Source: Gemmatimonadaceae bacterium
GTDB lineage: Bacteria; Latescibacterota; UBA2968; UBA8231
NCBI GenBank assembly: GCA_026706075.1
Contig: JAPOZM010000009.1
Coordinates: forward strand, 1 to 62,113
Direction: 5' to 3'
Length of the DNA: 62,113 nucleotides
Positions 25,947 through 33,263 of this stretch are shown piece after piece. The notes under the pieces were generated by a model that was not told where the DNA came from, made no database searches, and saw nothing but the letters and a program-made list of their open reading frames with translations. The position numbers were made by a program, and so were the translations under genes. The stretch's first letter is position 1; each line of letters starts with the position of its first letter.

Positions 25947-27485
25947 ATGACTCCGCCTCCGACGTGCGCGGTTCGGCTTCGCCGCACCGCCGTGGCCCTG
26001 ACGACGCTCTGCCTGGCCTGTCAGGCACCCGAACCGCCGCCGGACCCGGAGGGCGCCCGGCTCCGCGCCCTCGGCAACACCTTGTTCCGCCAGGCCCGGT
26101 ACCGCGACGCCCTGGCCGCCTATCAGCAGGCGTTGGCCCTGGACCCACACTCGGCGCGGGCCCACCACGATCTTGCCACGGCCTACATGAAGCTGGGCCG
26201 CAGGGATTCGGCCGAGACCTTGTATATCACCGCCCTTCGCCTGGATTCCACCTTCGTTCGCGCCTACCACAATCTGGCCGTGGCCTACGGGGAGGAGGGA
26301 CGCCATCCGGAAGGGGTGGCCCTGCTGGAGGAGGCCGTACGCATCGATCCGGGGGCGGCGGCCTCCTACCGGCTTCTGGCCGGCCTGCACCAGGAGCAGG
26401 GGGCGTGGGACCGGGCCGAGGCGGCCCTGGTGCGGGCCGTGGAAGCCGACTCGGCCGATGCCGGGGCGTTGTCGAGCCTGGGGCGGCTCCTGCGGCTGCA
26501 GGGGCGCATGGCGGAATCCGAGGAGATGTTGAGGCTCGCCGTCCGGTTCGCTCCCGCCAACAGGGAAGCCCACCGGGAGCTCGGGGTGCTCTACACCTAC
26601 GCGGAACGCTACGACGAGGCCGAGGGCATGCTGCGCCGGGCCCTCGAGATCGACCCGGGCTGGCCCGAGGCGTACCACAGCCTGGCCGGACTCCACTCCG
26701 CCCGCGGACGCGTGGAGGAGGCGCGGATCCTGCTGGACCGCTTTGCCGAGTTGAACCGGCGGGCCTCCCGGGTGCGGGCCCTGGAGAAGCGGGTGAATCA
26801 GGCCGTCGGCGGCCTGGACTCCTACCTGGCGGCGGGGCGCTCCTACGGCGCCCTCGGCCGCTGGCAGGAGGCCGCCGGAATGTACCGGGCCGTCCTGGAG
26901 CGCGAGCCCGGGCATGTGGGGGCCCTGGCGGGGTTGAGCCATGCCCGCCTGAACCAGGGCAACGTGGACGAGGCGGTGACCCTGGCCCGTCGGGTGATCT
27001 CCCTGGCCCCCGGTCGGCGCGAGGCCTGCGAGGCGCACTACACCATCGGCTACGCCGCCGTGCGGAACCAGCGCCTGGACCGGGCGCGGCAGGCCTTCGA
27101 GCGGGCCCTTGAGGTGGACACCACCTTTGCCAAGGCGCACCACGCTCTGGGCAACGTGGCCATGCTCCAGGGGCGGCCGGCCGAGGCCGAGGGGTCCTAC
27201 AGGGCCGCCAGCCGCCACCGGCCGGACTGGGCCGATCCCCCCCTGAGCCTGGGACAGCTCTACCTCCGCCGGGGGGACCATGACCAGGCGATCGGGATGC
27301 TGCAGACCGCACTCCGGCTGGACTCGACCAACGCCAGGGCCTACCTCGCCCTGGGAGACGCCTGGGAGGCGCTCGGGAAGGCGGAAGCGGCCGGGAATGC
27401 CTACCGATCGGCGGCGGCCCGATGGCAGGGCGATGCGCACCAGCTCGCGGCGGTCGAGGCGCGCCTGGCGCGGCTTGCCAGATAG
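25947..27485 (+). CDS. TPR-repeat lipoprotein
   Basis: The product is 512 residues. A signal peptide ends in L-C-L-A-C with Cys25, so it is a lipoprotein. The remainder is about 12 tandem tetratricopeptide repeats (e.g. ARLRALGNTLFRQARYRDAL; AYHNLAVAYGEEGRHPEGVA), a protein-protein interaction scaffold. ATG 25947 lacks a clear SD, and a GTG at 25936 is possible. It is a single-gene unit ended by a likely terminator overlapping its stop. It may serve the envelope systems encoded downstream (inference). Confidence 0.85.
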   Translation: MTPPPTCAVRLRRTAVALTTLCLACQAPEPPPDPEGARLRALGNTLFRQARYRDALAAYQQALALDPHSARAHHDLATAYMKLGRRDSAETLYITALRLDSTFVRAYHNLAVAYGEEGRHPEGVALLEEAVRIDPGAAASYRLLAGLHQEQGAWDRAEAALVRAVEADSADAGALSSLGRLLRLQGRMAESEEMLRLAVRFAPANREAHRELGVLYTYAERYDEAEGMLRRALEIDPGWPEAYHSLAGLHSARGRVEEARILLDRFAELNRRASRVRALEKRVNQAVGGLDSYLAAGRSYGALGRWQEAAGMYRAVLEREPGHVGALAGLSHARLNQGNVDEAVTLARRVISLAPGRREACEAHYTIGYAAVRNQRLDRARQAFERALEVDTTFAKAHHALGNVAMLQGRPAEAEGSYRAASRHRPDWADPPLSLGQLYLRRGDHDQAIGMLQTALRLDSTNARAYLALGDAWEALGKAEAAGNAYRSAAARWQGDAHQLAAVEARLARLAR

Positions 27486-27507
27486 CGAGCGAGGCCGGTC
27501 TTTTTTC
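27471..27507 (+). terminator. Probable intrinsic terminator of the TPR gene
   Basis: An imperfect stem CGGCTT (27471-27476) pairs with AGGCCG (27492-27497, one G-T pair), followed by TC and six T residues (27501-27506). The stem overlaps the stop codon of the TPR gene. The T-run is the clearest in the window and supports termination here. Confidence 0.45.
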
Positions 27508-27537
27508 TTGATGTGACGCCAGGGACAGCCGTACCCT
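27508..27537 (+). promoter_or_regulatory. Weak promoter candidate upstream of the envelope operon
   Basis: TTGATG (27508-27513) and TACCCT (27532-27537) are separated by 18 bases and resemble a sigma-70-type promoter. They sit just after the TPR terminator and before the operator-like repeats, about 130 bases from the next gene. The match is weak and not otherwise supported. Confidence 0.22.
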
Positions 27538-27554
27538 ATCGGGATAGCCACGGG

Positions 27555-27598
27555 GTCGCGATTCTACCCGAAGTCAAGTCGCGATTCTGCCGAGAATC
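27555..27598 (+). promoter_or_regulatory. Operator-like direct and inverted repeats
   Basis: GTCGCGATTCT occurs at 27555-27565 and again at 27578-27588, 23 bases apart, about two helical turns. The second copy continues into an inverted repeat GATTCT-GCCG-AGAATC (27583-27598). This looks like a pair of sites for a dimeric regulator on one face of the DNA, controlling the gene at 27,666 and perhaps the whole operon (inference). Confidence 0.4.
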
Positions 27599-27665
27599 TC
27601 AACCGATTCCCGCGGTCGCAGAGAGCCTGGGGCCGGGGAGTCAGCCTCATGGAGGATCTGCAGCA

Positions 27666-28598
27666 ATGAAGAGGATCTCTCTCGCCCTCTGCCTGACCGC
27701 GGGCCTCGCCGTTTCGGCCCAGGCTCACGTACCGGAGGGCCAGGTCCTGCTCGCCTTCCAGTTCCCGGCGGGTGCGGAGCCCACCCTGGACGGGGATCTG
27801 TCCGAGTGGGCCGTCGTCCCCTCGGACTACTGGATCGGGCCGGAGCTCTACACGGCCCCGGACGGATCGCAGTGGACGGACCTGTCCGATCTGAACAGCA
27901 AGGTCATCGTCGGATACAGCGCCAGCACCGACCGTCTCTACATACACCACGAGTACTTCGACGACTTCCGCAAACGGGACTTCGCCAATCTCCCGCCGGT
28001 GGCGGGCTTGTTCGGTGACGAGCAGAACCTGCCCGACACCTTCGAGATACAGGTCGACGGCGACCACGGCGGCGAGGACTCCTGGTTCGACCCGGCGGAA
28101 CAGCCGGAGAACGGCTCGCGCTGGGCCCAGAATATCCACTTCCGCATCCCGGATCTGGATCCTTCCGCGGAGAACGTGAACGATGAGAAGACGGCGTGGG
28201 CCTGGTACTGGCAGAGCCAGGCTACGTGGACCGGCAACCTGCCGTGGGCGACAAGCGGTTATACGTCGGATGCCGTCGAGCCCAACTCCCCCGACGTCAA
28301 CGGCCAGGCAGAGTGGATGTTCACGGTGTGGGACAACCTGCAGTGGGACGACCCGGACGCCAGTGTGGTGCACGACATGGTTGAAGGCCAGATCATCGGT
28401 ATGAACTGGCAGATCTCCGACTACGACGCCCTCGATGAGAACTCGAGGGAGGACTGGCTCCTGAATGGCCAGGCGACCATATGGCAGACCTCGTCGGTAG
28501 CCACCGACTTCCTGCTGGCTCCGGTGGAGGATGTCGACTTCGGCACCGCCGTCGAGGCCAGGAGTTGGGGCCGCGTCAAGGCTGCCTTCACCGAGTAG
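27666..28598 (+). CDS. Secreted CBM9-like domain protein
   Basis: A 310-residue protein with a clean signal peptide cleaved after A-Q-A (about residue 20). The mature N-terminus EPTLDGDLSEWAVVPSDYWI matches the start of carbohydrate-binding family 9-like domains (L-D-G-x-x-x-E-W), often found in secreted or surface proteins of FCB bacteria. The sequence is very acidic and rich in Trp and Asp. It has no C-terminal sorting domain. SD GGAGG lies at a proper distance. As the first gene before a strong hairpin it may be made in larger amounts than the genes that follow (inference). Ligand unknown. Confidence 0.75.
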   Translation: MKRISLALCLTAGLAVSAQAHVPEGQVLLAFQFPAGAEPTLDGDLSEWAVVPSDYWIGPELYTAPDGSQWTDLSDLNSKVIVGYSASTDRLYIHHEYFDDFRKRDFANLPPVAGLFGDEQNLPDTFEIQVDGDHGGEDSWFDPAEQPENGSRWAQNIHFRIPDLDPSAENVNDEKTAWAWYWQSQATWTGNLPWATSGYTSDAVEPNSPDVNGQAEWMFTVWDNLQWDDPDASVVHDMVEGQIIGMNWQISDYDALDENSREDWLLNGQATIWQTSSVATDFLLAPVEDVDFGTAVEARSWGRVKAAFTE

Positions 28599-28652
28599 GT
28601 CAGCCGGCGGCGGGCAGGTATCGCTGCCAGCGAACAGGCTCCATGGCACGAA

Positions 28653-28688
28653 GGAAGGGGGGATGTGACTTCACACATCCCCCCTTCC
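28653..28688 (+). promoter_or_regulatory. Strong 15-bp hairpin between first two operon genes
   Basis: A perfect 15-base inverted repeat (28653-28667 and 28674-28688) with a six-base loop ACTTCA lies 54 bases after the CBM9-like gene and 59 bases before the next start. It is far stronger than any other hairpin noticed. No T-run follows. It could be a terminator with partial read-through, or an RNA-stabilising 3' structure that raises expression of the first gene relative to the rest. Confidence 0.7.
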
Positions 28689-28747
28689 CTGAATCAGCCC
28701 CGCGGTGCAGGCCGGGTCTGTGCCGCACACGACAAGAGGGTGACATC

Positions 28748-30712
28748 TTGCCAGCAGGGCGATGGGCCGGCCTGCTCTTGTTCCAGTTGGCGGCCGCGGG
28801 GATGTGGGGCCCCGCGGAGGCGGTGACGATCTACCGACTGGGAGGCGAGGACTACGCCACCTTTCCCCTGCCTCCCGAGGTGGCCGACGGCCGCGCCGGG
28901 TTCGAGCAGTTGAGCTGGACCGGCGTGGACCCCGCCAGGGCCGGCGTCTCCGACAACGTGAACCTGCATGGAGCGCTGGTCCCTTTCTGCCACGGCCGCG
29001 ACGAGAACATCCTGGCCGCGGCGGCGGAGCGGGGCGGCTTCCTGAGGACCGAGCGTTACACGGGCTATGGCCACGATCCGGATCTGGACGTGGTCGCGGA
29101 TGGGGACTTCACCACCTTCGTCCTGAGGCATATCGAGTCGGTGGAGTACAGTCCGGCTTCCGGCACCCACGGCCTGACCATGTACTTCGACCTGGGCGGC
29201 CTCTTCCCGGTGAACCGGGTGCGGGTGTCGCCGCGTCCCGGCTCATCGAACTACATCGAGCACATCGCTATCGCCGCCGGCAGCGGCGAACCCCACGGGG
29301 GGACGCCGAACCGGTCCCACCTGGAATTCCACAGAAAGCTCGTCCGGGAAACGCCGTTTGACTTCGACCTGGTGGCGGAGATCACGCAGAACAAGAGCCC
29401 GGTGGTGGAGATCCCCCTGGACCGGACGCCGGTGCGGCAGCTGGCGCTGTGGGTGGACCCGTTTCAGCGGGAGCCGTGGGAGATCGCCGAGGTGGAGGTC
29501 TTCGCCGAGGGGTACGTGCCGTTCGCCGGCTATACCTCGAACACCATTCCCCTGGGCGCCCCCTCCAGCCTGGGGAGGGTGCGCTGGTCGGGCCGGCAGG
29601 ACGAGTCGGCCCGGGTATCGATCCGCAGCCGGGGCGGCGACGACCCGGACCCCTCCCGGTACTGGCGGCGGACCTTCCGGTCCGACGAGGAGGTGCCGTA
29701 CGGCGCCGACGGATCGCCGCTGACCCGGGCGCAATACAACAAGCTGGAGGGGAAGGAGAAAGGCCGCATCACCCACGACGCCGCAAACTGGGAACTGTGG
29801 TCGGCGCCGTATCCCTTCGGCGACAGCCTGGGGGTGGCGATGGTGGCGCCGAGACCCCGCACCTTCGTGCAGTTCTCGATCGACTTCGCCAGCGACTTCC
29901 TCGACGGCGGGCAGGTCAACTACCTGGAGTTCGCGGTATCGTCGCCGCCGGCGGCGACGGACCTGGTGGGGGAGGTCGATCCCTGGCGCGCCGAGGCCTC
30001 GGAGCCGACGGAGTTCACCTGCGCCGTGCGGCCGACCCTGTCGCTGCAGGACCGGGGATTCGACAGCCTGGAGCTACGGTTCCAGGGCGGCCGGGTGGAG
30101 GAGGTGACCGGGGTCGAGGCGGCGGGAGCGGCCGTGGTCTTCACCGAGGTGGACAGCCTGCGCACCGACGACCGGGTGGTCGTGAGCTTCCCCCGGCTGG
30201 GAGTGAACCAGAGCGGCGAGCTGCTGCAGGTGAAGCTTCGCGGCGAGGCCTACCGCTACGCGGCGACCTTCCAGGTCCGGGTCTTCGACAGCGAGGCTCC
30301 GGAGGAGGTCTGGCAGCCGGTAAGGGCCGGCGACGCCACCGACGCGCTGGACGGCAACCGTCTGTCGGTGCAAACGCCGGCCCTGGGGGCGTCGACGGTG
30401 GGGGGGCTGCAGGTCGAGCCGGCCGCCTTCACCCCCAACGGGGACGGGATCAACGACGAGGCGGCGATCCGCTACGACCTGCTGAAGCTGACCGAGGACC
30501 GGCGGGTGCAGGTGAGGGTGTGGGATCTGGCGGGCCGGCTGGTGCGGGACCTGTATGAGGGCCGGGACCGTTCGGGGCGCTACGTCCAGCCCTGGGACGG
30601 CCGCGACAGCAGCGGCCGGCGGGTGCCGCCGGGACTCTATCTGTGCCGGGTCGTCGTCGACCGGGAAGGGGGCCGCGACGGCGAGACCCGCCTGATCGCG
30701 GTGGCGTATTGA
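28748..30712 (+). CDS. Secreted discoidin-like/FlgD-Ig protein A
   Basis: The product is 654 residues. TTG 28748 is the likely start: GAGGGTGA lies six bases upstream and a signal peptide follows directly (AGLLLFQLAAAGMWGPAEA). A discoidin-like (F5/8 C) module covers about 95-170 (VVADGDFTTFV ... MYFDLGGLFPVNRVRVSPR). A middle region has the paralogue motif AQYNKLEGKEKGRI followed by WELWSAPY. The C-terminus is a FlgD-Ig-like domain: FTPNGDGINDE, VWDLAGRLVRDLY, WDGRDSSGRRVPPGLYLCRV, ending I-A-V-A-Y. Family knowledge links such C-termini to surface proteins. First of three paralogues in tandem; 11 bases to the next. Confidence 0.8.
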   Translation: MPAGRWAGLLLFQLAAAGMWGPAEAVTIYRLGGEDYATFPLPPEVADGRAGFEQLSWTGVDPARAGVSDNVNLHGALVPFCHGRDENILAAAAERGGFLRTERYTGYGHDPDLDVVADGDFTTFVLRHIESVEYSPASGTHGLTMYFDLGGLFPVNRVRVSPRPGSSNYIEHIAIAAGSGEPHGGTPNRSHLEFHRKLVRETPFDFDLVAEITQNKSPVVEIPLDRTPVRQLALWVDPFQREPWEIAEVEVFAEGYVPFAGYTSNTIPLGAPSSLGRVRWSGRQDESARVSIRSRGGDDPDPSRYWRRTFRSDEEVPYGADGSPLTRAQYNKLEGKEKGRITHDAANWELWSAPYPFGDSLGVAMVAPRPRTFVQFSIDFASDFLDGGQVNYLEFAVSSPPAATDLVGEVDPWRAEASEPTEFTCAVRPTLSLQDRGFDSLELRFQGGRVEEVTGVEAAGAAVVFTEVDSLRTDDRVVVSFPRLGVNQSGELLQVKLRGEAYRYAATFQVRVFDSEAPEEVWQPVRAGDATDALDGNRLSVQTPALGASTVGGLQVEPAAFTPNGDGINDEAAIRYDLLKLTEDRRVQVRVWDLAGRLVRDLYEGRDRSGRYVQPWDGRDSSGRRVPPGLYLCRVVVDREGGRDGETRLIAVAY

Positions 30713-30723
30713 GGCGCGGCCGA

Positions 30724-33249
30724 ATGAACGGCCGGATCGGCGCGGCGCTGGCTGTCGGGGTCCTCTGGGGCGGTGCGGCCTGGGGCCAGGCGTACATGCT
30801 CCGCGGCAACCAGATCGTGGTGGAGGGCCGCCACCTGAAGAGCTGGGAGTACCCCGTGGGCACGGTCGAGTTCCCGGCCCCGGCGGGCGCGGCCCGGCCG
30901 CACTTCGTGGCCAGGGACATCGACGCCGCCGGGGACATCGTCGAGCACCTGCGGCGGCATCCGCCCCAGGGAGTCGAGGCCAAGGACGTCGGCTTCCTGC
31001 ACGCCGTGAGGGCCGGCACCAATGCCGCCGGGGTCGCCAACCTCGTCGACGGGAACCCGGCTACGTACTGGCAGCCCGACCCGGACCAGCCGCTGCGCGA
31101 CTGGTGGTTCGAGCTGGATCTGGGCCGGGTCGTCTCCGCGACCCGCATCCTCCTGACCTTCGTGGACGAGGATCTCGGAGATCCCTTTCTGCAGTACACC
31201 CTCCTGACCTCGGACGGCGAGCGTCCCGAGCAGGGCCTGCGGGACGTCAGGAGCTTCGTCGTCGCCTACGCGTCCCCGGGCGCGAACAAGAGCCGGCGCA
31301 GCTTCGATATCGAGGTGAAGCCTTCGGGAGACTCCCGGGATCCCGAGTGGCGGGGAGACGAGATCCGCTACGTCCAGCTCGTGGTGACCGAGAGCGACTC
31401 GGTCCGCGGCGCCGAGGTATCCCGCGCGGTCTACGACGCCCTGGACCCGGCCCGCCGGGGGACGGTGGACTACTACAAGAAGGTGGCCGACGGCAGCATC
31501 CGGGTCGAGCGGGAGGTCTACGAGGCGATCGACCCCCGATTGCGCGGCGAGGTCCGCTACTTCCGCCGCGAGCGCCCTCGTCTGGCGGGGATGGAAGTGC
31601 GGACGGTCGGCGAGAACATCGCCCTGGGGTTGACGGCCCGCCGGGGGGTGGCGCTGAAGATCGAGACCGATACCACCGCGGTCACCGGCCTGGTGGATGG
31701 CCTGTACGAAACGACGGTCGTGACCACGGTCCGCACCCCCGCCCTGCGCTTCTTCTACTTCGACCTCGGCGCCTGGTACTGGGTGGATCGAGTGCAGATG
31801 TTCTTCCAGAACAAGGGCTTTCAGGGGCCGATCACCGAGTACGAAATCAGGACCTCGGACGGGAGCCTGAGGCCCGACGGAACCCTGGCCTGGGCCAGCC
31901 AGGCCCTCGGGGGCCGGGACGGCATGGACTACCACGCCAAGGCGTTCGCGCCCACGGTCGCCCGCTACATCAGCATTCCCTATGCCGGCGGCATGGCGGG
32001 AGGCCAGGCGGACACGCGGGAGATGCAGTTCTACGGTGAGGGATACCAGCCCCGTGTCTGGCTCACGTCCCCCCTGATCGCGCTGGACGGCGCCCGGACG
32101 CTGAGCTCGATCGAGTGGGAGGGAGAGACCCCTCCCGGGACCTCCATCGCGCTGCGCAGCCGGACCGGCAACCAGCTCGTCGACGTCCTCCGATATCTCC
32201 GGCAGGACGGCAGCGAGATAACGGAGGAGCAGTACGACAAGCTGAACAAGTTCGCGAAGAAGGAGATCGAGATCGTGACCGAGCAGGTGGCCGGGAGTGA
32301 CTGGAGCGACTGGAGCGAGGAATACCGAGCCTCGGGGGCCCCCGTCACGTCGCCGAGCCCCCGGGAGTACCTCATGCTCCAGGCCTGGCTGACCACCGAC
32401 CATCCGCACCGGGCGGCCTCCCTGCGGTCGATGCGACTGAACTTCCTCGATCCCCTGGCCCGGCAGGCCCGGGGCGAGCTCGAGCCGGCCCTGGTATCCG
32501 GGCTGGGCGTCACCGACACCCTGTCCCTCTTCCTCAAGGCCGACTTCCTGCACAACGGCCCGGGGATGGACCAGATCCGCCTCTACGCCTCCGGCGTGGA
32601 CCTGGACTTCCAGCTCCTCCGCATGGGCCGGGAGTCGCAGTGGGACTCCGGTCCGGCGGCCGAGCTGGGGCCGTCCGGCGTGGAGCTGGTTCCGGCCGGT
32701 CCGGACTCCCTGTGGGTGCGCCTGGATTCGGCGGTGGGGCCCGAGGTCGACCTGATCGAAGTGCGGTTCACCGCGACCCTGTTCCGCCCCGGAGCCATCG
32801 TGCAGGCGGAACTGGGAACTTCGTCCGAGGCCGATCGATGGCAACGGGTGGACCCCGGCGACGCGACGGCCCTGGCCTCGAGTCAGGGCATGATGTTGCG
32901 GGGGCCCCTGGAAGCCGGGCGGGTGATCGGCCCGTTGAGGATCAGCGCTCCGGTCCTGACCCCGAACGGGGACGGGATCAACGACGAGACCCGGTTCGAG
33001 TTCCCGGTGCTCCGGCTCGGGGGGCAGCGCGCCGTGAGGACCCGCCTCTACGATCTGGGCGGCCGCCTCGTACGGGAGTGGCAGGAGCGGCGTCCCCTCG
33101 TGAGCGGATCCTACGAGGTCCGCTGGTCCGGCGACGACCGGAGCGGCCGGCTGGTGCCTCCCGGGATCTATCTGCTGGAGATCGAGGTCGATGCGGACGC
33201 GGAAGTGTCGGGCCGCAGGGCCCACCGCCTGGTCCATGTAGCGTATTGA
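30724..33249 (+). CDS. Secreted discoidin-like/FlgD-Ig protein B
   Basis: The product is 841 residues with a signal peptide (to about residue 22, W-G-Q-A). Two discoidin-like modules are visible: ANLVDGNPATYWQPD...FELDLGRVVSATRIL near 105-145, and GLVDGLYETT...FYFDLGAWYWVDRVQMFF near 325-365. A paralogue-specific motif appears three times: YDALDPARRGTVDYY, YEAIDPRLRGEVRYF and EQYDKLNKFAKKEI, the last followed by W-S-D-W-S. The C-terminal FlgD-Ig-like domain starts LTPNGDGINDE and ends L-V-H-V-A-Y. It is the largest of the three paralogues and probably arose with an internal duplication. Confidence 0.8.
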   Translation: MNGRIGAALAVGVLWGGAAWGQAYMLRGNQIVVEGRHLKSWEYPVGTVEFPAPAGAARPHFVARDIDAAGDIVEHLRRHPPQGVEAKDVGFLHAVRAGTNAAGVANLVDGNPATYWQPDPDQPLRDWWFELDLGRVVSATRILLTFVDEDLGDPFLQYTLLTSDGERPEQGLRDVRSFVVAYASPGANKSRRSFDIEVKPSGDSRDPEWRGDEIRYVQLVVTESDSVRGAEVSRAVYDALDPARRGTVDYYKKVADGSIRVEREVYEAIDPRLRGEVRYFRRERPRLAGMEVRTVGENIALGLTARRGVALKIETDTTAVTGLVDGLYETTVVTTVRTPALRFFYFDLGAWYWVDRVQMFFQNKGFQGPITEYEIRTSDGSLRPDGTLAWASQALGGRDGMDYHAKAFAPTVARYISIPYAGGMAGGQADTREMQFYGEGYQPRVWLTSPLIALDGARTLSSIEWEGETPPGTSIALRSRTGNQLVDVLRYLRQDGSEITEEQYDKLNKFAKKEIEIVTEQVAGSDWSDWSEEYRASGAPVTSPSPREYLMLQAWLTTDHPHRAASLRSMRLNFLDPLARQARGELEPALVSGLGVTDTLSLFLKADFLHNGPGMDQIRLYASGVDLDFQLLRMGRESQWDSGPAAELGPSGVELVPAGPDSLWVRLDSAVGPEVDLIEVRFTATLFRPGAIVQAELGTSSEADRWQRVDPGDATALASSQGMMLRGPLEAGRVIGPLRISAPVLTPNGDGINDETRFEFPVLRLGGQRAVRTRLYDLGGRLVREWQERRPLVSGSYEVRWSGDDRSGRLVPPGIYLLEIEVDADAEVSGRRAHRLVHVAY

Positions 33250-33263
33250 GCTGTCGAGCGGGA

